In this document: positions 1 through 7,932 of the stretch, in pieces
How the letters are laid out: each line of letters begins with the position of its first letter
How positions within the stretch are numbered: position 1 is the stretch's first letter
Assembly: GCA_030596465.1 (NCBI GenBank)
Contig: JAUVJW010000071.1
Location: forward strand, 1 to 8,166
Origin: Candidatus Fermentibacteraceae bacterium
GTDB taxonomy: Bacteria; Fermentibacterota; Fermentibacteria; Fermentibacterales; JCC-6
Length of the DNA: 8,166 nt
Reading direction: 5' to 3'
Made by a program: the position numbers and the translations under genes
Notes under the pieces: generated by a model
The model's input: only the letters and a program-made list of their open reading frames with translations
Database searches by the model: none
What the model was told of the DNA's origin: nothing

Positions 1-276
1 GTTTCCGCTGGAAGAGGGACAGCAACCACAGATTCTCTCGTGAGCCAGTGGCAGATTAACTTTCCCGTACTTGCAGACCCGGACAGTCTGGCCATGGATG
101 TTTTTGGAATCAGAGCACTGCCCGGAGTTCTGGTGATAGACACGACCGCCAGGGTTGCCGCCCGTTACTATGAAGATTGGCAGAATATCGCCCTGGAAGC
201 AGTTATACAGGATCTTATTGATCAAGGTATTGCCACCCATTCGTTGGCAAATGAAAAATACATACCGAAACTATAA
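1..276 (+). CDS. Thioredoxin-fold (TlpA/redoxin-like) protein, C-terminal part, 5'-truncated by window
   Basis: The frame is open from base 1 to the TAA at 274-276, giving 91 residues of a protein that starts upstream of the window; the GTG at 40 is an internal codon, not a convincing start. The visible part reads as the second half of a thioredoxin fold: a helix and strand ending in NFPVLADPDSLAMDVFGI, then RALPGVLVID, where the Pro of ALPG occupies the cis-proline position and VLVID is the following strand. This matches the 'fPvl.D..g..a..ygv..lPt.flID' pattern of TlpA/redoxin proteins. The CxxC or peroxidatic Cys region lies outside the window, so oxidoreductase, peroxiredoxin or a non-catalytic role cannot be separated. 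A hydrophilic tail of about 40 residues follows. The sat gene begins 27 nt downstream on the same strand with no terminator between, suggesting an operon. Family confidence is good; exact function is unknown. Confidence 0.7.
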   Translation, partial: VSAGRGTATTDSLVSQWQINFPVLADPDSLAMDVFGIRALPGVLVIDTTARVAARYYEDWQNIALEAVIQDLIDQGIATHSLANEKYIPKL

Positions 277-303
277 AGATTAAGTCAAAAACAGGAGGAA
301 AAG

Positions 304-1428
304 ATGATACAGCCACACGGAGGAAAACTTGTTAATAAAATAATATCAGAAGACCGGATTCCCAAAAATGTTACAGTTCTGACCTTGAACGAACGGGAAA
401 AAAACGATCTTGAAATGATAGGTTGTGGTGCCATGAGCCCTCTTGAGGGGTTTATGACAGGTTCCGACTACAATTCTGTTGTCGAAAAGATGCGTCTTGA
501 AAACGGTATAGTCTGGACCCTTCCGGTTGTTTTTTCATTGAAAGAGGACGATCCCCAGGTTGCGGTTGGCGATACAGTTGTACTGAGGTACCAGGATGAA
601 ATTCGCGGTATGATGGAAGTGGAAGACATTTTTAAAGCGGATCTTATGCATGAGGCAAGAGAGACCCTTCTTACTGATGACGAACACCATCCCGGTGTTC
701 AGTATTTAAAGGAACTCTCAGGCAGTTACATCGGCGGCAAAATCAACGCACTTGATCTACGAGATGAAGAACCATTCAGAGATCACAGGTTGATACCCGA
801 AGAAACAAGAATTCTCTTCAATAAAAAGGGATGGAAGAGCATTGTTGCGTTTCAAACAAGAAACCCGATTCACAGAGCCCACGAATATCTTCAGAAGGTT
901 TCACTTGAAATGGTCGATGGTCTGCTTATTCATCCCCTGGTTGGAGCGACAAAGGCTGACGATATCCCTGCGGATGTAAGAATGAAATGTTATGAGACCA
1001 TTCTTGAAAAATACTACCCTTCAGATAGAACCGCACTCAGCGTTTTCCCGGCGGCCATGCGATACGCTGGTCCTCGCGAGGCTGTTTTTCACGCTATTCT
1101 CAGAAAGAACTACGGATGCACTCACTTTATAGTTGGAAGAGATCATGCGGGAGTGGGTGATTATTACGGTACATACGATGCCCAGGTAATATTCGATAAT
1201 TTTACACCTGAGGAGATAGACATTATTCCTCTGAAGTTTGAGCATGCGTTCTACTGCAATGCCTGTGATGGTATGGCCACAGCAAGAACCTGTCCTCATA
1301 CCGGTGCTGACAGAGTTTTTCTTTCCGGTAAAAAAGTAAGAGCTATGCTGAATGACGGAATACTTCCTCCTCCTGAGTTTACCCGTCCTGAGATTGCTCA
1401 AATTCTTATGGATGCTGTAGCGAAGTAA
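304..1428 (+). CDS. sat: Sulfate adenylyltransferase (ATP sulfurylase), single-domain Sat type
   Basis: Cytoplasmic enzyme that interconverts ATP plus sulfate with adenosine 5'-phosphosulfate (APS) plus pyrophosphate, the entry step of sulfate assimilation and dissimilatory sulfate reduction; it runs in reverse in some sulfur oxidisers. The 374-residue protein begins with the family hallmark PHGGKLVN (residues 4-11) and has the SPLEGFM segment (45-51), the nucleotide-binding QTRNPIHRAHE (184-194, with His190 and His193), HPLVGATK (210-217) and GRDHAG (278-283). Near the C-terminus Cys318, Cys321 and Cys330, with His332 close by, resemble the zinc-binding cluster known from Thermus-type ATP sulfurylase, followed by LSGKKVRAML. 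Length fits a stand-alone enzyme without an APS kinase domain, and it is not the CysD/CysN heterodimer. AGGAGG at 293-298 lies 5 nt before the ATG and fixes the start. No aprAB, dsr or cys neighbours are visible, so direction and pathway cannot be decided. Confidence 0.95.
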   Translation: MIQPHGGKLVNKIISEDRIPKNVTVLTLNEREKNDLEMIGCGAMSPLEGFMTGSDYNSVVEKMRLENGIVWTLPVVFSLKEDDPQVAVGDTVVLRYQDEIRGMMEVEDIFKADLMHEARETLLTDDEHHPGVQYLKELSGSYIGGKINALDLRDEEPFRDHRLIPEETRILFNKKGWKSIVAFQTRNPIHRAHEYLQKVSLEMVDGLLIHPLVGATKADDIPADVRMKCYETILEKYYPSDRTALSVFPAAMRYAGPREAVFHAILRKNYGCTHFIVGRDHAGVGDYYGTYDAQVIFDNFTPEEIDIIPLKFEHAFYCNACDGMATARTCPHTGADRVFLSGKKVRAMLNDGILPPPEFTRPEIAQILMDAVAK

Positions 1429-1432
1429 TCTG

Positions 1433-1450
1433 AAAAAACAGCAAACTGCT
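1433..1450 (-). terminator. Weak candidate intrinsic terminator of the minus-strand operon
   Basis: Read on the minus strand, AGCA-GTT-TGCT forms a 4-bp stem with a 3-nt loop, followed by one G and a run of six T (plus-strand A run at 1433-1438). It lies about 40 nt after the stop codon of the minus-strand gene ending at 1490. The stem is short, so efficiency is doubtful. A second imperfect inverted repeat, CTGAA (1459-1463) with TTCAG (1473-1477), flanked by AAGAC (1455-1459) and GTCTT (1486-1490), lies between the stop and this site but has no T run. No convincing plus-strand terminator for sat was seen in the 61-nt convergent gap. Confidence 0.3.
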
Positions 1451-1489
1451 CTGTAAGACTGAACATTCACTTTTCAGGTGATTCTGTCT

Positions 1490-4400
1490 TTATGTAAACT
1501 TATTGTCCCCAAAGAGTTTGTTGAGATTATTGAGTTTCTTCACTGTTTCAGAGTTAAGGACCGTATTGCGATAGTGGTTGTTTTCTATTTTCGATAGATG
1601 TGTGTGAAGCATGCTCTGTGCCTTAACAAGGGTATTTCTGCTTTCATTCAGTTTGTTTTGTTCATACAGGCATTCAGCCAGTAAACCGAACAGATGCAGA
1701 TCTTCAAGGGATGGTTCATTACCTGTAAACGAAATTGCATTGCGCAGACTTGCCTCCGCCTGGTCCAGGGCGCTGGTTCTTTCCAGTGTGGTGTTCATCA
1801 TGCGTTCGGTACCTCTGTTTCCCCGCAGTATTTTAATTGTTCTGTTGTCCAGGGTTTTTATTACTTCATCGGTTTCAAGCTGGCTGAGAAAACTGTCGGC
1901 CTGCTGGAAATCTCCGTTTCTTAGAAGCATCCCAACGAAATTCACTCTTGCGTTTATTGCCATCGGGGCAAGACCGAGTTCATCTGCCAGTTCAATGGTT
2001 TTCCTGAATCGGCTTTCTGCGGCGGGATAGTTATTTTCATTTGTGTCCAGAATGCCCAGATACATATTTGCCCATACTCCAAACCTTTTTGTACCGGTTG
2101 CTTCCACAAGACGAAGGCATTTTTCGAAATAGTCTCTGGAAAGACCATATTCCATTGCGTTGTTGTAAGCTTGCCCGAGGTTAATGTATGCCCCCATTAT
2201 GGCATGGGTATCACCCGTCTGCATAAGAACTTTGAGAGCATCGTTGAGAATGTCAATTCTGTCATTATACCTGCAGGTGGCGAAGAGAGACACCGCTGTA
2301 TTCAGCAGAGCCCTTGCTTCTCCTATTTTGTCTGAGAGGTCCCGGTAGATCGCAACTGCCTTCATGCATTCCTCTGTATTGCTGACCGGCGAGATTGTGT
2401 TTAGCGTTATGGTACTGTGCCTCATGTGGTAAGTTGCGAGCAACTGCCTTTTTACACGATCATCTTTAATTGTTTGAATGTTGTTCAGTACATTTTCCAG
2501 AAGCTTCAGCCCTTTCTCCTTTGAGCCTGAAAGGTACTGTATGAAAGCGATCTGAAGGTTTGCAAATATTCTGTTCTTTCCAGGAGGGAGAAGATCAATG
2601 GCTGCTTCGAAAAGGTTGTTGGCTGTACTGTAGTTGCCCATGTTGTAATTCAGTTGTGCCTCATGCAGGCGGAGCAGCCCGATCTGATTTTTCTCCGTTG
2701 TGTATTTTGCGGCATTTTCAAGTGTTCTGGCGGCTTTCTCATGATTGGCAAAGAGAATATAGAGCTTTCCCAGTTCCAGTCTTGCGTGAAAAGCTTCTTC
2801 AGGGTTTTCATCTTCGCTGCCGGTGAAGGACATGTATTGCTCAAGCCAGCGAAGAGCCTCCCGTTTTGCATCTCTTTGGTTTGCCTGGGCTTCAGCCAGA
2901 AGCGCGAAGTGTCTGGCTTTGGTTGAGTTCATGCTGTCACAGTAGTGGTGAGCTATCAAAGGAGTGATATCTGAGCTGCCGCTGTCGCGGATGTTTTCGT
3001 AGTAGAGCCCGAATCTTGATTGAAGCGCTTTTCTGGTACCCAGGGTGAGTTCATGATAAAGGAAGCTGCGCATGGTTTCATGGATAAATCTGTATTCTGG
3101 TACATTTGATACTGAAAGGCTTTCCTGTATCAACCCTCTTTTCAGTGGCTCTTTCAGAGCCGCCGCCATATCGAGTTCTTCTTTTTGCAGCACTGCACAA
3201 ATGGGGCCCAGAGAGAAGGTTCCACCGGGCATTAATGATCCGACGCAGAGAACCTCTTTTGCGAAGCCGTCAATTTTTTCAAGCCGTGCTGCCATCAACT
3301 GAGACACTGTTTCCGGAAGTGGTAAGTCACTGGTTATCTGATATGTCCAGCCACCACCGGCTATTGGTTGTATTGCGCCATTGCAGTGTAACGAGATCAG
3401 AAGCTCTTTAAGGTAAAGAGGATTGCCGCTGCTTTGTGTGACCAGTTTCTGAAGAACATCCTGCGGAATCTTCGGGTCGCGAAGAGCGAACATAACCATG
3501 TGTCTGGTGTACTCCTCATCCAGTATGTCCAGCTTAACTGATGTGAACTGAACCAGACTTGCGAGAATCCTGATTTTCTTCTGAATTTCCGGAAAGTTTC
3601 CCAGAGGTCTGCTGATGGAAAGAAAAAGCATTGGAATATCTGTTGTTGCTCTGACCAGGTACGCAAGCAGATCAAGGTTATGCTCAGAAATCCAGTGCAG
3701 ATTATCTACCGTGAAAACCACAGGCTGCCTTGTCGCTATCCATCTCAGTATGAGTGATATCTCAGAGTACATCCTGAATCTAACCACACCATCTTTATCG
3801 GTTACCGGAGATGGCGACTGTTTCAAATTTAGTTCAGGAAACAACTCGGCGGTCTGCGGCAGAACCTCCGGGAGCTTTTTTTTCAGGTTTTTGATATCCT
3901 CTGATGCGAGGGTCAGGAGGTGATGTGCCATGGGGATTGTAATCTGGCGGTACGGTCTTTCTGTACCCAGTTCATCGCATCTTGTTTTCAGAAAGAGACA
4001 ATTTTTAAAACTTGAGTAATGTTCCAGCTCTTCTGCCCGTCGACTCTTGCCAATTCCCGGTTCACCGGAAATGAGAACAAAATTCCCTTTTCCGGTAATT
4101 GTTTCATCAAGAATACCTCTTAGAGTGGAAAGCTCGTGCTGTCTGCCCACGAAATGCTCGAAAGAAATTTCTCTCTTTGTGTCTTCCGGCTTGTTGTTCT
4201 TGTGGAAAGAAACTCTGCCGCGCCCTCCCTTTTTAGCTTCATAGAGAGCATTATCTGCCCGCTCGAATATTTCCACAAGATGAATATCTTCCGGTTTGTT
4301 CTCTGCGACTCCGATTGAAAGGCCCACTTCCATTCCGGCGGAGAAGACCTCCCGAGTCAGTCCCTGTAATATTCTCTCTGCCTGATTTACAGCCTCCAGT

Positions 4401-4684
4401 TGTCCGGTGTGGGGCATTACAATTACAAATTCATCTCCGCCATAGCGGAGGGGTGTATCCGTACTTCGACAATTACGAGCAAGGATGTTAGCTACACGGC
4501 GGAGAACCCTGTCTCCAGCGAGATGGCCATAGACATCGTTAACGAGCTTAAAATGATCAATGTCAATGATCATAAGAGACCAGACATCTTTACCGGCAAC
4601 AGCTGAGAATTTCAAATCGAGTTCTTCCAGGATACCGCGGGTGTGCAGACCCGTGAGGTCGTCCGGTTTGTTTCTTAAATTCAT
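1490..4684 (-). CDS. GGDEF diguanylate cyclase fused to STAND/AAA_16-like NTPase and TPR domain (copy with canonical GGDEF and GKS)
   Basis: Predicted cytoplasmic signalling protein of 1064 residues, no signal peptide or membrane segment seen. Domains in order: GGDEF (about 8-158) with LTGLHTR, the metal-site strand IDIDHFKLVND (40-50), GHLAGD, an RxxD inhibitory-site motif R73-D76 exactly five residues before intact GGDEF (82-86), and C-terminal ADNALYEAKKGGRGRV. Then a MalT/AAA_16-like NTPase (about 175-560) opening with FVGRQHELSTL, Walker A GEPGIGKS (207-214), Walker B VVFTVDNLHW (322-331, Asp327), SSGNPLYLKELL (418-429) and a winged-helix-like YRFIHETMRSFLYHEL. Residues about 585-1030 form some eight to ten TPR-like repeats, e.g. 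around 667-700, 787-865 and 866-904. GGDEF proteins make c-di-GMP from two GTP as dimers; the NTPase/TPR part probably senses or scaffolds (inference). Its ATG overlaps the upstream paralogue's TGA (ATGA) and has no clear Shine-Dalgarno, suggesting translational coupling. The start aligns with the paralogue's start. The activating signal is unknown. Confidence 0.9.
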   Translation of the reverse strand: MNLRNKPDDLTGLHTRGILEELDLKFSAVAGKDVWSLMIIDIDHFKLVNDVYGHLAGDRVLRRVANILARNCRSTDTPLRYGGDEFVIVMPHTGQLEAVNQAERILQGLTREVFSAGMEVGLSIGVAENKPEDIHLVEIFERADNALYEAKKGGRGRVSFHKNNKPEDTKREISFEHFVGRQHELSTLRGILDETITGKGNFVLISGEPGIGKSRRAEELEHYSSFKNCLFLKTRCDELGTERPYRQITIPMAHHLLTLASEDIKNLKKKLPEVLPQTAELFPELNLKQSPSPVTDKDGVVRFRMYSEISLILRWIATRQPVVFTVDNLHWISEHNLDLLAYLVRATTDIPMLFLSISRPLGNFPEIQKKIRILASLVQFTSVKLDILDEEYTRHMVMFALRDPKIPQDVLQKLVTQSSGNPLYLKELLISLHCNGAIQPIAGGGWTYQITSDLPLPETVSQLMAARLEKIDGFAKEVLCVGSLMPGGTFSLGPICAVLQKEELDMAAALKEPLKRGLIQESLSVSNVPEYRFIHETMRSFLYHELTLGTRKALQSRFGLYYENIRDSGSSDITPLIAHHYCDSMNSTKARHFALLAEAQANQRDAKREALRWLEQYMSFTGSEDENPEEAFHARLELGKLYILFANHEKAARTLENAAKYTTEKNQIGLLRLHEAQLNYNMGNYSTANNLFEAAIDLLPPGKNRIFANLQIAFIQYLSGSKEKGLKLLENVLNNIQTIKDDRVKRQLLATYHMRHSTITLNTISPVSNTEECMKAVAIYRDLSDKIGEARALLNTAVSLFATCRYNDRIDILNDALKVLMQTGDTHAIMGAYINLGQAYNNAMEYGLSRDYFEKCLRLVEATGTKRFGVWANMYLGILDTNENNYPAAESRFRKTIELADELGLAPMAINARVNFVGMLLRNGDFQQADSFLSQLETDEVIKTLDNRTIKILRGNRGTERMMNTTLERTSALDQAEASLRNAISFTGNEPSLEDLHLFGLLAECLYEQNKLNESRNTLVKAQSMLHTHLSKIENNHYRNTVLNSETVKKLNNLNKLFGDNKFT

Positions 4685-7600
4685 TCAGATTCCAGGGGTT
4701 CAAGGCGCTTGCTCAATTTGCTCAATTTTTTTGCGGTGCTTGAATCAAGTATTTTCTGACGGTACTGCTTACTGTCTATCCCTGAAATAAGTTTTCTGAA
4801 CATGTTTTGCGCTCTGGAAAGAGTCTGACCGGCTTCTTTCAGCTTGTTCTGTTCATGAAGACACTCAGAAAGTGTGCCCAGGAGGTCTATGGTTCTAAGG
4901 GATGGTTTCTCCCCTGTATCAGTTGTCGCGTTGCGCAGATTTGTTTCCGCCTGTTTGAGGGCAACGGGTCTTTCAATTGCAGTGTTCAGCAGACGCTCAG
5001 TACCTCTGTATCCCTGAAGGGTTTTAATTGTTGCGCTATCCATGGTCTTGATTAGTTCATCGGTTTCCAGCCAGGTGAGTTGAATGTTGGCTTGTTCAAA
5101 ATCCTTTTTGTTTATCAACAGTGTGGCCAGGTTCATTCTTGCGTTCAATGCCATGGGGGCAAGACCCAGTTCATCAGCGGATTCAATGGCTTTCCTGTAT
5201 TTGATTTCGGCAGATGAGAAGTCTTTATCATTTGTGTCCAGAATCGCAAGGTAGCTGTTTGCCCATACTCCGAACTTTTTTGTGCCTGTTGCTTCCACCA
5301 GACAAAGGCAACGCTGGAAGTAGTCTCTTGCAGGATCATATTCCATTGCGTTGTAGCAGGCCTGACCGAGATTTACATAAGTGCCCATGACAGCGTAAGT
5401 ATCGCCTGTTTGTGTAAGAACTTTCAGAGCATCATTAAGTATGTCAATCCGGGCTTCGTATTTACCGGTTGCCTGAAGGGATACCGCTGTGTTCAGCAAA
5501 GCTTTTGCCTCACCGATCTTGTCCCTGAGCTGCCGGTAGATTGTAACAGCTTTCAAACATTCCCTGGTGCTGTCAAGTCGTGTAAGAGTTTTTAGAGCAA
5601 TTGTTCCATACCTCATGCAGTAAGTTGCCAGCAATTGCTTTTTTTCACGCTTATCTGCGATTGACTGAATGCTTCCCAGGGTATTTCTCAAAAGTTCAAG
5701 ACCCCTGGCCTCTGATACGGAAAGAAACTGTATGAAGGCAATCTGCATGGCTGCCAGTATTCTGTCTTTTCCTGGCGGGAGGAACTCAATTGCCGCCAGA
5801 TAAAGGTCATTTGCCGTGCTGTACTCGCCCATGTTGAAGTGCAGATGCGCTTCCTGAAAACGGAGAAGCCCTATCTGACTTTTATCGGTAGCGAATCTTG
5901 CTGCTTCTTTCAGAATATTCGCGGCTTTCTTCCGGCTGGCGAAGTGGGTGTACAGTTTGCCCAGTTCTATTCTGGCATGGAAGGCGTTCTGGTTGGTTTC
6001 TATTGTATCATCGGTAAGGGATATGTACTGCTCTAACCAGCGAAGAGCATCCCGTTTTGCATCTCTTTCATTTGCATGTTTCCATGCCAGGAGTGCAAAG
6101 TGCATAGCCCTGGCCGAGTTCAGGCTGTCGCAGTAGTGATGGGCCAGAAGCGGGAGAATACCGGTGTTTCCTTTGTTGTAGATACCTTCATAATAAAGTC
6201 CAAAACGCGATTGAAGAGCTTTGCGGGTTTCCTGTGAGATCTCCTGAAGGAGATAGCCGCGCAAAGTGTTATGGATGAATTGGTATTCAAGAGTGTTGGA
6301 TTGCGAAGATTTTTCATGTATCAGTTTTAATCGCAGAGGCTTTTCCAGAGCTTTTGCAATATCAAACTCATTCCGGTGAAGAACCTCACTGATCGGGCCC
6401 GGTGAAAAAGATCCTCCAGGCATCAGAGATCCGGTGCAGAGGATTTCTCTCGTGAAGTTTTCAAGTTCTTCAAGTCGTGCGGACATCAATTGAGAAAGTG
6501 TTTCCGGCAGTAAGAGTTCGTCGGATATTTTGTATGTCCAGCCGGTCTCGTTTCTTAACTCAATTGCATTGTTGTTGCGTAAAAAGAGCAGAAGTTCTTT
6601 CAGGTGCAGTGGATTGCCGTTGCTCTGTTTAGCCAGTCGCTGAAGAACATCCTGGGGGATTTTTGGATCACGAAGTGCGAACATGAGCATATGCTTTGTG
6701 TACTCTTCATCCAGTTCTTCAAGCTTTATTGAGGTGAACCGGACAAGGCAGGAAAGAATCCGAAGTTTCTTCCGGATTTTAGGAAAGTCCTCCTGTGGCG
6801 TTCTCATTGTTGAGAGAAAAAGTATTGGAGCATCCATATTTGCTCTGACAAGGTATGCAAGGAGATCAAAATCGTTTGCTGATATCCATTGCAGATTTTT
6901 CACCGCGAAAACCACCGGATGTATGGATGCTATCCACCCCAGTATAGAAGAAATTTCTGAATATATCCCGAATTTCACAACCCCTTCCTCGTCAGTGGAC
7001 GGTGCTTTTGACAGCTTGAGATTCAAGGTAGGGAACAATTCAGCCGTTTGCGGCAGAATACTCGGAAGTGTTTTAGAAAGATTTCTTAGATCATTTTTAG
7101 AGAAGCTGGTAAGCAGTTGTGACATAGGCTCGGTCAGCCGCCGGTATGGTTTTTCTGTGCCCAGTTCATCACATTCTGTCTCAAGAAAGAGACAATCTTT
7201 GAAACTGGAGTAGTGTTCCAGTTCTTTCGCCAGTCTATTTTTGCCTATTCCGGGTTCTCCGGAAATCAGGGTGAATTGTCCTTTTCCGGTTACTGTTTCG
7301 TTCAGGATGTTTCGCAGCGTTGAAAGCTCCTGCTCTCTGCCCACGAAATGCTCGAAAGAGATTTTTCCTCTGGTGTTTTCTGTTTTACTGTTTCTGTAAA
7401 AAGATACTCTGCCCCGTCCGCCCTTTTTCGCTTCGTAGAGGGCCTTGTCGGCCCGGACAAGTGTTTGGGAGAGATTGGTATCTTCCGGCCTGCTTTCTGC
7501 AACTCCAATAGAGAGACCGATCTCCATTCCCTCAGAGAAGACCTCCTTTGTCAGCCCCTGGAGTATTCTCTCCGCTTGATTCACGGCCTTAAGTTGTTCG

Positions 7601-7878
7601 GTAACCGGCATTACGATTACAAATTCATCTCCTTCATAGCGCAGGAGTATATCTGTTCCCCGGCAGTTACGGGCAAGAATACTGGCGATACGCCGGATGA
7701 CCATGTCGCCCTGGAGATGTCCGAAGACATCGTTAACTAACTTGAAATGATCAATATCGATGATCATCAGAGACCAGATACTTTTTTGGCCAGGAGTTAA
7801 AAATTGAAGGTTGAGTTTCTCAAGAATGCCCCGTGTGTGAAGGCCTGTCAGGCTGTCCGGTTCATTGTTGAAAGTCAT
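4681..7878 (-). CDS. GGDEF-NTPase-TPR paralogue with degenerate catalytic motifs (EGDEF, GKN, Walker B Asp to Lys)
   Basis: First gene of the minus-strand operon, 1065 residues, colinear with the downstream copy with only one residue of length difference (indel near residue 361). Hand count: 119 of 160 residues identical in the GGDEF region and 127 of 190 in residues 171-360. GGDEF-like domain about 8-158: LTGLHTR, IDIDHFKLVND and the RxxD site R73-D76 are kept, but the signature is EGDEF (82-86). The NTPase region keeps FVGREQELSTL but Walker A is GEPGIGKN (207-214, Asn for the Mg-coordinating Ser/Thr) and Walker B is VVFAVKNLQW (322-331, Lys327 for Asp). SNGNPLHLKELL (419-430) and YQFIHNTLRGYLLQEI follow, then TPR-like repeats to about 1030. 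The reading frame is intact, so this looks like a maintained pseudo-enzyme or regulatory partner rather than a decaying gene (inference). GGAGGAG (minus strand of 7884-7890) lies 5 nt before the ATG. Weak or residual activity cannot be excluded from sequence. Confidence 0.9.
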   Translation of the reverse strand: MTFNNEPDSLTGLHTRGILEKLNLQFLTPGQKSIWSLMIIDIDHFKLVNDVFGHLQGDMVIRRIASILARNCRGTDILLRYEGDEFVIVMPVTEQLKAVNQAERILQGLTKEVFSEGMEIGLSIGVAESRPEDTNLSQTLVRADKALYEAKKGGRGRVSFYRNSKTENTRGKISFEHFVGREQELSTLRNILNETVTGKGQFTLISGEPGIGKNRLAKELEHYSSFKDCLFLETECDELGTEKPYRRLTEPMSQLLTSFSKNDLRNLSKTLPSILPQTAELFPTLNLKLSKAPSTDEEGVVKFGIYSEISSILGWIASIHPVVFAVKNLQWISANDFDLLAYLVRANMDAPILFLSTMRTPQEDFPKIRKKLRILSCLVRFTSIKLEELDEEYTKHMLMFALRDPKIPQDVLQRLAKQSNGNPLHLKELLLFLRNNNAIELRNETGWTYKISDELLLPETLSQLMSARLEELENFTREILCTGSLMPGGSFSPGPISEVLHRNEFDIAKALEKPLRLKLIHEKSSQSNTLEYQFIHNTLRGYLLQEISQETRKALQSRFGLYYEGIYNKGNTGILPLLAHHYCDSLNSARAMHFALLAWKHANERDAKRDALRWLEQYISLTDDTIETNQNAFHARIELGKLYTHFASRKKAANILKEAARFATDKSQIGLLRFQEAHLHFNMGEYSTANDLYLAAIEFLPPGKDRILAAMQIAFIQFLSVSEARGLELLRNTLGSIQSIADKREKKQLLATYCMRYGTIALKTLTRLDSTRECLKAVTIYRQLRDKIGEAKALLNTAVSLQATGKYEARIDILNDALKVLTQTGDTYAVMGTYVNLGQACYNAMEYDPARDYFQRCLCLVEATGTKKFGVWANSYLAILDTNDKDFSSAEIKYRKAIESADELGLAPMALNARMNLATLLINKKDFEQANIQLTWLETDELIKTMDSATIKTLQGYRGTERLLNTAIERPVALKQAETNLRNATTDTGEKPSLRTIDLLGTLSECLHEQNKLKEAGQTLSRAQNMFRKLISGIDSKQYRQKILDSSTAKKLSKLSKRLEPLESE

Positions 7879-7932
7879 TTATTCTCCTCCGGAAATCAGG
7901 GAACCGATCGTTGTGGGGAGGGAATAACAATG

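Larger units (their letters stand above)
1490..7878 (-). repeat. Tandem gene duplication, two units of about 3.2 kb in direct orientation
   Basis: The units 1490-4684 and 4681-7878 encode paralogues aligning end to end with one single-residue indel. Similarity extends to the start codons (MNLRNKPDD against MTFNNEPDS), while the last ten or so residues differ. Short DNA stretches are nearly identical, for example around 4141-4163 and 7332-7357 where the FVGR segment is encoded, but many codons differ synonymously, so the duplication is not recent. The unit is the exact gene, and no insertion sequence or flanking repeat explains it. Confidence 0.9.

Noticed and set aside
1021..1470. 149-codon open frame on the minus strand opposite the 3' half of sat
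   Set aside because: It lies antisense to strongly conserved sat codons, its translation resembles no family, and it has no convincing ribosome binding site. It is a shadow frame.
1455..1490. Imperfect hairpin after sat as a plus-strand terminator
   Set aside because: The stem is weak and AT-rich with a large loop, and no T run follows on the plus strand.
6683..7213. 176-codon open frame on the plus strand inside the upstream GGDEF-NTPase-TPR gene
   Set aside because: It is antisense to the NTPase region, whose motifs and paralogue alignment are unambiguous; the translation is low-complexity Ser/Arg-rich, typical of a reversed coding strand.
4681..7878. Upstream paralogue as a pseudogene
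   Set aside because: Despite altered catalytic residues, the frame is intact over 1065 codons, it differs in length by only one residue from the twin and it keeps a strong ribosome binding site. A maintained pseudo-enzyme is more likely.
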